Below, piece after piece: positions 1 to 11,359 of a stretch of 64,000 nt of DNA; positions within the stretch are counted from its first letter, which is position 1; every line of letters begins with the position of its first letter. This stretch comes from Coenobita brevimanus (taxonomy: Eukaryota; Arthropoda; Malacostraca; Decapoda; Coenobitidae): the NCBI GenBank assembly GCA_032717465.1, contig CM064658.1, positions 4,337,501-4,401,500 on the forward strand, written 5' to 3'. The notes under the pieces were generated by a model. The model searched no databases, had not been told where the DNA came from, and saw only the letters and a program-made list of their open reading frames with translations. The position numbers were made by a program, and so were the translations under genes.

Positions 1-35
1 CACGTACATGTTTACTGATGTCATTTTTAATCTCT

Positions 36-81
<46 letters not shown>

Positions 82-154
82 CATTATTATTATTGTTGTT
101 GTTGTTGTTACTATTGTTATTGTTATTGCTTGTATTATTAATATTGTTATTTTA

Positions 155-345
155 TTAGATGGGGCCATCCATCATTCACTAATCCAGTGTAGTGCTGCCT
201 TATGGTCTCTACACTGTGTGATAAGCCAAATGGTTTCCTGTAACCCACGAAACCATTTACTATGCTGGGTGGTAACCATATAACCATATCATGGCGCCTG
301 GTGGTTCAGTGGATGATTAAGGCGTTCCAGTCGGATTGAGCGTTG
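155..345 (+). mobile_element. Composite tRNA-SINE, partial and diverged
   Basis: Contains the 5' end (GATGGGGCCATCCATC), GTAGTGCTGCC, the AAGCCAAATGGTTTCCTG segment and the tRNA-like head (GCCTGGTGGTTCAGTGG), then decays; the TTCC-rich module is missing. Confidence 0.65.
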
Positions 346-1019
346 GAGTGTGGTGCTATAAGTCACGAAGTGTGGAAATGATGCAGTGTCACAGGTACTC
401 TTTTGTGACACTGAGCTACGAGAAATAGATTGCTAAAGGACAAAAAATTTTCGCCAACTTAAAATGAATAAACGAAACTTTTTTACTAATGTCATTTTTG
501 TAACTATTATTCGTCGTGACTACTTCAGAAAGAGAGAGAGAGAGGGAAAAAGAGAGAGAGAGACCTCCTGTACCGAAAAGCTAATGAATGCTGTCTCTAA
601 TCTCTCCAGTTCTAAAACTATGTCCAAAGCTAGTAAAACCGTCTGAAGAAAAACAAGTTGAATGAAAAACTGGGAGTGAAGCAAGTAAGGTCACACAGGT
701 GCCCATCCATCACCACTACCCTATGCTTCCTCCGTCACCATCATCACTCACCACTTACATCAGGCCAGCTTTTGTATATCGCTGCTGGTGATGGTCCTTC
801 GTCATTAGTCGCGATACAACCAAGGGAGATTATAGATGATGATGAAAATTTTATTACTCATGCGTTCCCTACAAATTCCTTCTTAACCCCGTCTATCTGA
901 TACTGTATTTTAACACTCGCGCGAGCAGTAGATCGGCGAGTGTATTGTTTCGCTTGGCGTGCATGTCTTTGTGTGTGAATCGTGTAGTAAACAGTTTTAA
1001 TCCGATTTGGACCAGACTT

Positions 1020-1490
1020 GGTGGGAAGGTTGGGGATGATCCAGAGAGGAAGGGATTTGATAATGAGAATAGTAGGTCAAAGGTCAGGGTCTCAGGGCAA
1101 CGGTAACTCCATCAGTTTTGATTCGAGTTAGACAATTTTTTTTTTTTTGGAAGGGTCAGGCAAAGATTAAATGAATCTGTTTTGAGAAGAGTGGGCCTGA
1201 AGTCACAGGGCAAGGTAGGATAATTAACCCTATAAATGAAAAGTGTTCATTTAATTTGACCAGAGGTAATGGAAGGGTTGAGGGTCAATTAAGGACAGTG
1301 ATTCAATTTTTTACTGCAATAGGTCAAAGGTCAAGATCATATGAGAAGAGCAACTCAGACAGTGTTGATCCGAGCTGAGCCACGCTTGAGAGGGTTGAGG
1401 GTCCAGCAAGGATGAAATAATTCGATTTTTAGAACAATCTGTCGGCGGTCAAGGGGACAGGACTAGGTCAAAGATTTGTCCCTTTGACCT
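1020..1490 (+). repeat. Diverged tandem copies carrying paired AGGTCA sites
   Basis: Recurring blocks (GGTTG(A/G)GG.TCAA, AGGTCAAAGGTCA, TCCGA..T.AG.CA) spaced about 245 bp. Perfect DR1 motifs AGGTCA-A-AGGTCA at 1074-1086 and 1321-1333. Related half-sites occur near 5860-6010 and 6344-6380. Could be repeat decay or a nuclear-receptor binding cluster. Confidence 0.4.
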
Positions 1491-1631
1491 GTTGTAGAGC
1501 TTGGATTGTGCCTTCTGTCAGAGCTCCTTCTTATTCCATTTTATTTTACTATTTGCAAATTATCTTATTCTTCCCTCGAGAGACTTTGGGGGCATGAGAA
1601 ATTATATATAGCTTCCATTGCCTTTTTTTGT

Positions 1632-1672
<41 letters not shown>

Positions 1673-1743
1673 TACAGGGGCATTCCGAAACTAAATAAAT
1701 CAACATAGAAAATACGTCACCGGGTTTCAAAAGCTAATCCCTC

Positions 1744-1975
1744 ATCATCGTCATCATCATCATCATCATCATCATCATCTTCATCCTTATCCTCATCCTC
1801 ATCTTCCTCCTCCTCCTCCTCATCCTCATCCTCATCTTCATCCTTATCCTCATCCTCATCTTCCTCCTCCTCCTCCTCCTCCTCATCCTCATCTTCATCC
1901 TTATCCTCATCCTCATCTTCCTCCTCCTCCTCCTCCTCATCCTCATCATCATCCTCATCCTCATCCTCCTCCAGC
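1744..1975. repeat. (TCATCC/TCC)n minisatellite with ~55-bp higher-order period
   Basis: The string CTTCATCCTTATCCTCATCC recurs three times at regular spacing, separated by TCC runs. On the minus strand it gives an unbroken Asp/Glu frame, which is a by-product of the repeat. Confidence 0.85.
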
Positions 1976-2059
1976 CAATCATAAGTCGGAATTAGATTGG
2001 CCTTGCCTGGTGATTGGTCACTGTGTTTCGTGGGGTTGACCACGCCGACCGCTAATGTG

Positions 2060-2094
<35 letters not shown>

Positions 2095-2191
2095 AACACG
2101 GTGACATATTTCACTTCACTAAATCCACCAGGCAATTTTTTTTTCTTTTTTCAGAGACTTTTAGCCTTGAAGTTAATGAAGGTTTGTGGCC

Positions 2192-2407
2192 CGTATTCTC
2201 GTCTTGTAAGGACGCTCCCTAGCACCTCTATCTTAGCGATTTATCCTTGGATGTGGCTGGTTTATATCTTTTTTGTACGTTATCTGTGCAGAGTATGGCG
2301 ATATTAGAATGATTTATGTAACACGGAGGTGGACAGAAAGGTGTGATAGGCAAATTAAGTCGCTAAGGAAAAGGTGTTAGGGAGCTTCCCTACCCGGCGA
2401 GAATACG
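2192..2407 (+). mobile_element. MITE with ~50-bp imperfect terminal inverted repeats
   Basis: Left end CGTATTCTCGTCTTGTAAGG and right end, inverted, CGTATTCTCGCCGGGTAGGG; the match continues through GCTCCCTA(A/G)CACC and TTAGCGA(T/C)TTA. No ORF. A related internal sequence occurs at about 18370-18510 (AGAGTATGGCGA(T/C)ATTAGAA). Confidence 0.6.
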
Positions 2408-2724
2408 AGGCTATTTCTAACCCCAGTATTTCGTAATATGGTTAGGAGACAACAGAAAGAAAATTTTAAAATGCCTCTTTCGACTGAAGTGGAAAATAAT
2501 AATAATAAAATAAAAAAAATCTGGAAATAAGTATTGATTTCTGAATACTCCCCAGCTGTCGTTCAGTTCTGCATTGTTTTGTAAGAAATGTAGAGGACTG
2601 GGATATGGCTTCTTAATTCAGGCATTTAGAGTGGCAGTATGTGTGTGGTACTCCTAGGATGTAAGCCCTTGTGGAGCGAATCCGGTTGGAGAGCCTTGAC
2701 CCACTAGTCCTCAGGCGTCTGTTT

Positions 2725-2812
2725 TGGTTATAAGGTTATTATCCACCGTAGTAAATGTTCCTGGGCCACAAGAAACCATCTGACCTGTCACAGTTAAGGT
2801 CACCTGAATACA
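2725..2812 (-). mobile_element. Composite SINE 5' module fragment
   Basis: TTATAAGGTTATTATCCACC, GTAGTAAATGTTCCTGG, AAGAAACCATCTGACCTGTCAC match the SINE segment upstream of the tRNA-like head in reverse orientation. Confidence 0.45.
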
Positions 2813-3063
2813 ACACGATCAGATTGGCTATATTTACGTCTCACCTTCCCCCCCAAATGCCACAGTGCGAGCATTTTTCCCGTCCGACGTTCAAATCACA
2901 CGTAAAATTATGATCACCCCCTCCCCCCGCTCACCCCAGTAATATAATTTAAAAAAAAAGTGGACGCCAGCGCTGAGGCTTATATTAACCCGACAAAAAT
3001 GCTCTATAATTGAGTTAATTTTTGGTTGAAATGTGAGTAATGCAATCCACCGGCCTGAAATGT

Positions 3064-3230
3064 ATAAATCCCTGACTGATGGGGGTGGGGGTGGTAGTGT
3101 GATGATGTTGTGGTGGTAGTGGTGTGGTGGTGGTGGTAGTGTAGTGGTGTGGTGGTGGTAGTGTGATGATGTTGTGGTGGTGGTGGTAGTGTTGTGGTGG
3201 TGGTGGTAGTGTGGTGGTGGTGGTGGGGAT
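3064..3230. repeat. GGT-rich minisatellite (GTGGTGGTAGTGTGATGATG)
   Basis: Imperfect repeats of GTGGTGGTAGTG with interspersed GTGATGATGTT. Confidence 0.8.
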
Positions 3231-3377
3231 ACGATGGCTACCCAGATAGGCTTATGATTGATGCCTGTTTACTCTGCCAGGGTTATACAGTATAAGACTG
3301 ATAGTTATTTCTTGCTAAGTCACAGTCGTCTCTTAGTTGAAATATTAGTGAAGCAGTCCGTATGCTCCATTATAAAG

Positions 3378-3380
<3 letters not shown>

Positions 3381-3430
<50 letters not shown>

Positions 3431-3667
3431 TAATGATGGTGGTTGTACAGTGCCCCTACCATACCTAGCGCCCTTAACAAATATTCGAGCATAATTACCA
3501 CATACCTTCATCTAATTCCTACATACCTCGACCCAGCTCCCACATTCCTCGGTGTAACTCCAGTCCATACCTCTATATTTTTATTTATTCTTTTTGTTTT
3601 TTTTTTTTTAACGAGAAATAACCAGACAAAATATGTGTATGGTGTACTGCATAATTATGTGGAATTA

Positions 3668-3750
<83 letters not shown>

Positions 3751-3777
3751 CTCACACACACACACACACACACACAC
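3381..3777. repeat. (GT)n 3381-3429, (CT)n 3672-3747, (CA)n 3753-3777
   Basis: Three pure dinucleotide arrays in 400 bases; the CT and CA arrays are adjacent. Confidence 0.95.
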
Positions 3778-3904
3778 CTGTCGTTTCAAGATAACTGACT
3801 TCATTAACACAGAACAGGTGCGAGCTAAAAGTAGTACCGGTAATATAAGTAATAAAGGTGGCGGCGGCGGGGGCGTTGGTGGTAGCGGTGGTTGTTATGG
3901 TTAC

Positions 3905-4105
3905 CTCCCAGCGAAGTTGGAGGAGGTTATGTATTCCTTGTTTGTTTGTGCGCAAGATATCTGAAATAGTTATCGTCGGATTTCAATAAAATTTTGTGGA
4001 TTTGTGGGTCATGGGCCATGGAAAATTAGCTTAAGTTTTGGTGGCGATCGGAGTTGTCTGGTATGGGAGTTGACAAAGGTATGCGCTCTCTGATGGCGCT
4101 TAACT
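3905..4105 (+). repeat. Widespread GATATCT...TTTCAAT-type repeat
   Basis: Contains CCTCCCAGCGAAGTTGGAGG, AAGATATCTGAAATAGTTATCG, GATTTCAATAAAATTTTGTGG, GGTCATGGGCCATGG and TGCGCTCTCTGATGGCGCTT. I recall near-identical text as a dispersed repeat in many animal genomes. A short inverted pair (CCTCC.GCGAAG / TTGGAGG) lies at its start. Confidence 0.4.
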
Positions 4106-4632
4106 TGCTCTTATTTTTATTGTTGTTCTCACTCTCTCTCTCTGTCTTCCTCTCCCTCCATCTCTCTCCCTCTTCTCTCTACCTCTGTCTTTCCCATGCA
4201 CAGTAGGCTTCTTCCCTCCCTTCATCGTATAATCCTTTGCACACCTTCCTGTTTTTCTCCCTCACCCTCCCCTCTTCTCTTTTTGTGTTTCTTTTCAGAC
4301 TTAATCCTCCCTTCCTGTTTCCCCATCCCTTCCTCCTTCCAACTCTCCCTCCATTCTCTCTTCCTGTTTCCAAATCCCTTCCTCCCTTCCTCGTTCTAAC
4401 TCTCCCACCGAATCTCCGTCTCTCCTTCCCTCCCTTCCTTCCTCGCATGTTCTTTCACACGCCTTGCTCCCAGCTCTATTACTGTCACTCAGAAATGAAA
4501 AACTGAATTGTTCACACACACACACAAAAAAAAAAATATGCAACACATTTATTTTTTATTTCCATGGTGAAAAGAATTTACCTATCAATCTAACAAGACC
4601 TTGGATAGACTCAAGAGATGGATGGAAGTTTC

Positions 4633-4695
<63 letters not shown>
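4633..4695. repeat. Compound (GT)n(GA)n microsatellite
   Basis: GT array to 4654 passing directly into a GA array. Confidence 0.95.
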
Positions 4696-4696
<1 letters not shown>

Positions 4697-5233
4697 AATG
4701 ACTCCTCCCTATCTGCAGCTTCCTTTCTTATTCATATCCTCCCATCTTATCTAGTGGTGAGAAATATTCCAAGCCAGGATTTCACGTCGGAAGGCATATC
4801 GTCCCCTTTCCAGCCAATCCTCGTGGGTCCGGGCGTTCACTTCCCATAGACTTTTTCATATTTATTATTCATACAGTTTCCTCTCATCTTTTTATCATTC
4901 ATACGTTATAAAACAACACGTATTTTCCCGTCAGATATTTTCCCCAGGGTTTTTTTATATGCATTTAGATAACATTTATTTATTTCTATGTTTATTTATA
5001 GTTTTTCACGTTTCTCTTGTCAGATATGCAGTGATTATACTTCACATTTGTCTTTAATACTATTCAGGCTCCTATGACTCACTCTAAGCAGAATCAGAGC
5101 GTCTGTAGTTGAGTTATCCCGACCTTGTGAGGGCTAATGCTTTTATTTGCATTTAAATATGATACCATTTTTTTCTCTTCTATTTTCCCTTCAAATAAAT
5201 ATAACCGAGCTTTTATTTCCATTTTGAAATATG

Positions 5234-5238
<5 letters not shown>

Positions 5239-5306
<68 letters not shown>
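5239..5306. repeat. (CT)n microsatellite
   Basis: About 34 uninterrupted CT units. Confidence 0.95.
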
Positions 5307-5307
<1 letters not shown>

Positions 5308-5702
5308 GATTCGCTGTAATTTAATTTTGCGTTCATATATCATGTACGGTCATAGAAACAACTCTCGCCCCATTTCCGTCTGAAGAAAATTGACAGTGGG
5401 CGAAACTCAGCGAGAATCCTTTTATCCCTACTAAGACCTGTTTCAAATGGTTCGATTTTTCCCATGTGTTAAGCCTTGGGAAGATTCGGGTTTCGTTTCT
5501 CATCGCTCAGTTTCACATTTTATCGCTGAAATAAAATGTGGTTTTATTGTCATTCAGATAAATCAACTTTTTTTCTTTTAAGGATTTTTCCCTCTCGAAT
5601 TCACCTCGGCTTTTTGCATTTTTTTTTTTTTCCTTTCTCTTGTTAGTTTTATTTTTCGGTCTTATTTTCTGGTCATATTCTTTTCTCTATGATGTCATTT
5701 TT

Positions 5703-5708
<6 letters not shown>

Positions 5709-5782
<74 letters not shown>

Positions 5783-5783
5783 T
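5709..5783. repeat. (GT)n microsatellite
   Basis: Nearly pure GT array with one GG interruption at the 3' end. Confidence 0.95.
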
Positions 5784-6014
5784 TTTAACAATATATCGTA
5801 AATACCTGATCCAGTCTGTGTGTAGATTTGAGGAGAAATGATTCAGGTGTGGGTCAGATCGAGGACAGGTGAAAGGTCACGGGTCAGATTTGAGAGTGCA
5901 GCGTAATTAGATGTATGCCTGACCCCAGACGAATTAAAATTGAGCCATGCGTTGTGCTTGGCCTGGGTAAATGGTGATTCGATTTTTGGTGTACAGCGGT
6001 CAAAGATCAGGCTC

Positions 6015-6310
6015 AGAGGTGGTGGGGTTGTGGTAGTGATGGTAGTTGTGGTGGCTGCGGCAATGGTGGTAGTAGTTTGGGGGATGGTTTTGGAAGCAGT
6101 GACAGTTGTGTTAGGGGTGACGGTGTTTGTGGTTGTGGTTGTGGTGGTCATTTGTGGTAGTAGTAGTAGTATGGTGGCTGTGGTAGTGGGAGCGGCTGTG
6201 GTGGTGTAATGGTTCTGGTATCATGGTGTTTGTGGTAGTGTAATGGTCTAGTATTGTGATGGTTGTGGGAGTGGTGGTCATTGGTAGTTGTGGTAGGGGA
6301 AGTCATTGTG
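6015..6310. repeat. GTGGT-rich degenerate minisatellite
   Basis: Degenerate GTGGTRGTGRTG repeats. Encodes Val/Gly-rich frames without biological support. Confidence 0.7.
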
Positions 6311-6610
6311 GTACGGTAGTGATTCGAGGTCGGTGTACAGCCATCAGAGGTCAGGGTCAGGAGTCAAGGTCAATGTCGATCGCTGTGTCACTGTCTTCTC
6401 TGTGCCCCTCACGAGTTGTATTAGCACTTTTTTCCGTTTTCATTTTTCTCTTTTTATTTTCTTTGCCAGAGTTTATAGTTTTACTTGCATCTTAATATGA
6501 TATACAATTTTCTCTTATTTTCGTGTTAAATTTACTGTGTTTTTATGTTGCGTTCAGATATGCTGTTGACATTTCTTCCTGGCTAATTTATGGTAGTTTG
6601 TGTGGAGATT

Positions 6611-6615
6611 TCTTC

Positions 6616-6680
<65 letters not shown>

Positions 6681-6858
6681 ATTTCTCTTCCCCTCCCCTC
6701 CCTCCCTTGGAGCATACTAGGTTATGTTAGCATATCACGCTTCCCTCCCGCTCCCCCTTCCACATCCCCCTCCCCTCTTTTTTTTCTCTCTCTCCCCCTT
6801 CCCCTCTCTTCTCTCCCCTCTTTTCTCTCTCTCCCCCTTCCCCTCTCTTCCCTCCCCT

Positions 6859-6894
<36 letters not shown>

Positions 6895-7120
6895 CTTCCC
6901 CTCTCTTCTCTCCCCTCTTTTCTCTCTCTCCCCCTTCCCTCCCCTCCCCTCCCCTCCCCTTCCCTCCCCTCCCCTCCCTGCCCCTCCTCCTTCTTCCCTC
7001 CAGTTCGTTCCTCTTGCCAGCTTTTTTCTCTTCCGTTTCCTTTTATATTTTAACATCTCAATACCATTTTCCCTCCCCTCCCCTCCCCTCCCCTGCCCTC
7101 CCCTCCCCTCCCCTCCCACC
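6611..7120. repeat. ~500-bp polypyrimidine tract
   Basis: Almost all C and T on the + strand: C12, (CT)n at 6626-6676, then CCCTCCCC / TCTCTC blocks with internal repeats of CCCCTTCCCCTCTCTTC. A few short purine breaks (around 6715-6745, 7005-7060). Confidence 0.92.
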
Positions 7121-7179
7121 TTCTAAGAACACTACCTCTTAAAGTAAGTGGAAGAGACTACCATTTTACTGGAGAACTG

Positions 7180-7640
7180 TGGCTGTCGTGGTAGTTGTGG
7201 TGGTATTGTGGTACTGGTGATGGCTGTGATAGCGATGGTGGTTGTGGTAGTAGTGGTGGTGGTTGTGGTAGTGGTTATGGTGTTGGCTTTGGAAGTAGTA
7301 ACTGTTGTGGTAGTAATGGTAGTCGTGAGAGGTATGACAGAGGTGATTGTTGTGGTATTGGTGGGATGGCTTGGGTAGTGTGGTAGTTTCAATGGTAGTA
7401 GTGGTGGTTGTGGTAGGTGCAGAGTGCATGGTGGTAGTTGTGGTGATGATGGTGGTAGTTGTGATGGTAATGATGACAGAATGGATGGTGGTAGCTTTTG
7501 TGATGATGGTGATAGAATGGATGGTGGTAGTTGTGGTGATGATGGTGGTAGTTGTGGTGATGATGGTGGTAGTTGTGGTGATGATGGTAATAGAATGGAT
7601 GGTGGTAGTTGTGGTGATGATGGTGGTAGGTGAAGGAAAT
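7180..7640. repeat. GTGGTAGTTGTGGTGATGAT minisatellite
   Basis: Degenerate at the 5' side; clean tandem copies of a GATGATGGTGGTAGTTGTGGT unit at about 7520-7630, with the longer unit GAATGGATGGTGGTAG recurring. Confidence 0.85.
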
Positions 7641-7688
7641 GGTGTTCTTAACAATTATTTATTTGAAAATTTCTCAGTGACTTCGCTC

Positions 7689-8168
7689 ACCATCCACTCA
7701 CTCAATGTAGTGCTGCTCTTGGGTGTCTGCCCTGTCCTCTTCTCCATCCTTCTTTCCTTCCATCTTCTTCTGTCTTTCTTTCCCTCATTCTTTCCCTGTC
7801 TTTCTGCCTACGGGTAACTTTAACTCCCTCTTCTGTCTTTCATTCCTTCATTCTTTCCTCTTCCTTCTGCCCGTGGGTGACTCTACACTGAGTGACAAGC
7901 CAAATGGTTTCCTGTACACCAGGGTGGTAACCATATAACCAAATTTTGACGCCTGGTGGTTTAGTGGGTAATTGTTGTGCTCCAATCGGATTGAGCCGGT
8001 GAAGGTTTATATCCAAGGGATGGTTGGTGTTTACTGATTACGTAATGCCACTCAGGGATGAGTGAGGCTGGTCACTCTCATCTTAAATGTCAGGACCAAC
8101 TGCCTAGCCCCGGGCTCCTACGCTCCTCATGGGGCAACGTAGGATTGGATGATGGATGGATGGATGGA
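7689..8168 (+). mobile_element. Composite tRNA-SINE, near full-length
   Basis: Starts CCATCCACTCACTCAATGTAG, contains the TTCC-rich module, the GTGACAAGCCAAATGG segment, A-box-like TGGTTTAGTGGG and B-box-like GGTTTATATCC, the body with GCCACTCAGGGATGAGTGAGG and the (GATG)n tail. A possible 6-bp GACTTC repeat flanks it. Upstream of iRhom. Confidence 0.8.
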
Positions 8169-8199
8169 CTTCCCTTCAGATTTAATGTTCGTGAGTAGT

Positions 8200-8470
8200 C
8201 TGTGGCAATGTTGGTTGGTGATATTGGTTGGTTTGTGATGCTGGTAATGTTGGTTGCTAATACTGGTTGGTTGGTGATGCTGGTAATGTTGATTGGTGAT
8301 GTGGGTGATGTTGGTTGGTGATGCTGCTAATGTTGGTTGGTGATATTGGTTGGTTGGTGATGCTGGTTGATTGGTGATGCTGGTGATGTTCGTTGATGAT
8401 GATGCTAATGTTGAATGGTTGATAATGTGTTGATGTTGGTTGGTCATGTTGGTAATGTTGATAGGCAATG
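8200..8470. repeat. TTGGTTGGTGATGCTGGTAATG minisatellite
   Basis: About 12 imperfect copies of TTGGTTGGTGATGCTGGTAA. Confidence 0.85.
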
Positions 8471-8539
8471 GTGGTTGTGAATGGTGGTACCTGCGGAGAG
8501 GGTGAGAAGTTATCCTCTTTAATGTGTTCCTCAAAGGTC

Positions 8540-8540
<1 letters not shown>

Positions 8541-8628
<88 letters not shown>

Positions 8629-8766
8629 AAACCAAGTACGTCATAGAACCGTACAAGCTAATACTGCATTCCCTAACCTGGTTGCAATATTCCGCGGCAA
8701 AGCAACATTAAGTCACAGTGGTCGGTGGGTGTATTTCATTTTGTATAACGGCATATTGTAATTGGA

Positions 8767-8857
<91 letters not shown>
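8541..8857. repeat. (CT)n 8541-8624 and (GT)n 8769-8857
   Basis: Two long pure arrays separated by 144 bases of unique-looking sequence. Confidence 0.95.
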
Positions 8858-8860
<3 letters not shown>

Positions 8861-9062
8861 TAATTTAGTTTTTTTGTTTTGGTCATTTGCAACTCCAGAA
8901 CACCAATTCTACGTGAAAATAGATGAAGTTGTTGTCAGACATGAATTCATATGCGGGTAAAAATGTGTTTGTCTCTTTTCCTTTTCCTCGTTCTGTTATA
9001 TCTCGTCCATCATCATCTTTTTCATTTTCCTCCTCTTCCTTCTCCCCTTCCTTTTTATCATT

Positions 9063-9097
<35 letters not shown>

Positions 9098-9440
9098 AAC
9101 TTCTTCTTCTTCAAATGCATACATTCTCTTTCATTAAGTCAACATCATTTCTGTATGGAGGTCGTTGTGGTGATGGTGGTAGTTGTGGTAGTGTCAGTGT
9201 TGGTAGCTAAGGTAATGATGGTAGCTGTGACGGTCGTTTCCATAGGGCTTGGTGGTGTTAGTTATGGTAGTGGTGATGGTAATGGTAGGACTTAAATGTT
9301 GGTGGTAGATGTGATGATAGTTGTTGGGGTAGCTGTGGTAGTGATGCTGGTTTTCGGGATGGTGGTCTTTGTAGTTATGGTGGGCTATTTGTGTTGATAA
9401 TACGTGTTGCTGTGGTAGCTATGGTGATCGTGGTAGGTGT
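9063..9440. repeat. (TCA)n 9063-9098 and GGT-rich minisatellite 9160-9440
   Basis: Twelve TCA units, then degenerate GTGGTAGTTGTGGTAGTG repeats. Confidence 0.8.
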
Positions 9441-9522
9441 TACCGAAGTTTTGAAATTAAACACACATACAAATTTCTACATACATGCCTTATTTCACAT
9501 ACACACGCATTGCTATACAGTA

Positions 9523-9526
<4 letters not shown>

Positions 9527-9608
<82 letters not shown>

Positions 9609-9765
9609 TTACCTACCTACCTATCTGTCTATCCATCTGTCTATCTAATTATCAATATATTCATCCATTTATGTAGCTATCTATCTACACACACACACAC
9701 ACACACACACAGATAGATAGATAGATAGATATAGATATAGATAGATAGATAGATACGAGTACACG

Positions 9766-9861
<96 letters not shown>

Positions 9862-9897
9862 ACACTGAACAGCAAGAAGAGTGTTATTGGCAGCCTT

Positions 9898-9987
<90 letters not shown>

Positions 9988-10063
9988 TATGCAAATACAT
10001 GAATGTATGTTTGTCAGTTGGTATGTATGTGTGTGTATAGAAGGTAAAGCCAAGTGTGCAGTG

Positions 10064-10157
<94 letters not shown>
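9527..10157. repeat. Microsatellite cluster: CA, GATA, CT, GT, GT-GA
   Basis: (CA)n 9527-9607, CTAC/CTAT patches 9609-9690, (CA)n 9690-9711, (GATA)n 9711-9755, (CT)n 9770-9855, (GT)n 9900-9986, (GT)n 10065-10128 running into (GA)n 10128-10157. About 70 percent of 630 bases is simple sequence. Confidence 0.95.
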
Positions 10158-10159
<2 letters not shown>

Positions 10160-10373
10160 ATCTCATAGTGAACAAAGAGCTGCCATCACATAACAGTGGC
10201 GTCCACAACTACTTATTTATTTTACGTCCTCTCCCGCTATCGGCATGTGAGGGAGTGAGTTAGTGAGTGAGAGGCAAGGTTGCAGTTCAGTCAGGGAAGG
10301 GACTGAGTGTTTGAGGTAATGTTTACGAGGGTGTTTGCTCGCCGTTGCTCAGGTCCACAGGGTTTGGTAACTG

Positions 10374-10492
10374 TATTAACACACTCAGGCTCCAATGCTC
10401 ACTCTCAGCTCAATAGAAATGGTATATTATATGTGGTGTGGTGTTAGCTGGAATAAAATACAGCACCGGATGAGACCGTGAGAGGGTTAACT
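10374..10492 (+). repeat. Dispersed short repeat with TTAA ends, copy 1
   Basis: Begins TTAACACACTCAGGCTCC and ends GAGAGGGTTAA. Blocks (TCAGGCTC, ATGACTCACTC, CTGGAATAAA) recur at about 5062-5140 and 38735-38870. The TTAA flanks hint at a piggyBac-type MITE, but the ends are only loosely inverted. Confidence 0.35.
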
Positions 10493-11359
10493 TTATCCAG
10501 GCGCTCATTCATAGCCATACATACAGTACTTCACTGTAGCTTCAACCTCTTCACGTGGCTAATATATTTCTCACGATCTTATTCAGGATGCCTTTGGACT
10601 TTTTGGAACATCTTTTCGTTTGTGATTTATTCTGCCCACTGCAACTCAGTATCCTCATTTTTATTTTTTTCTGTGTGTCCGACTTCGGGGATTGGCCTCA
10701 CAGCCCGTTCCCAGAGGCCTAGCAGTCCTCCTACGTACAGTACTATATATACCCGCACAAGACACCACTTCGGCGCTGACAACCGCCGTCCATATTGAGT
10801 ACATGGACTGTCGTACGGTACTGGTGCATTGGTAGTAACGAGCGTAGTTTTACATGTAGGCGGGTCTTAGGGTGTGCTTTTAACGAAATTCAAATCCTTA
10901 CACTGTTCCCTGCCCTAGCCAGGATTCGAACCTGGATCTAGGCCAGGCCACCTAATACCTGGTCCTAACACTTCTTACGTAGCGATTTCATCTGCGCATT
11001 ACACCCCAGTATCCACTTATATATTACTGATGCAAACTGCGTCGATAATAATACGATATACATAACGTACAAGACAATGTTAAGCTGCACTGTGAAATAT
11101 AAATCGCTGAGGAACATATGTCACGAAGTCTGTAACATTTAAAATATGAGTCTTATGGTTTTGTGTGGAGCGTTGCCTGTGCCTGTAATTCTGTTACTGA
11201 AGGGAATATTGTCATCATTTTATAAATCTTCACTTCTTGACTCCGTGGATGTCCTTCTTGCTCCTTCTTGCTATTACCACGTGACATTACCTGGCTTCAG
11301 ATTAAGAACTGGTGGAGATGGATAGAGCCTTCAGTAGCCCTTTCAGTGTGAAAGGCCAT

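Noticed and set aside
1717..2043. 108-codon Asp/Glu-rich frame, minus strand
   Set aside because: Produced by the TCC/TCA minisatellite; no domain, no splice support.
6600..7142. Long Ser/Leu/Pro frames (180 and 109 codons) and an Arg/Glu/Gly frame on the other strand
   Set aside because: All arise from the polypyrimidine tract, which is open in several frames at once.
7166..7654. Thr/Ile/His-rich 162-codon frame and Gly/Asp-rich + strand frames
   Set aside because: By-products of the GTGGT minisatellite; both strands are open.
9527..9607. CRISPR-like regular repeats
   Set aside because: Simple eukaryotic microsatellites without spacers.
9510..10129. Thr-His, Cys-Val and Arg-Glu repeat frames
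   Set aside because: Dinucleotide arrays read as dipeptides; not proteins.
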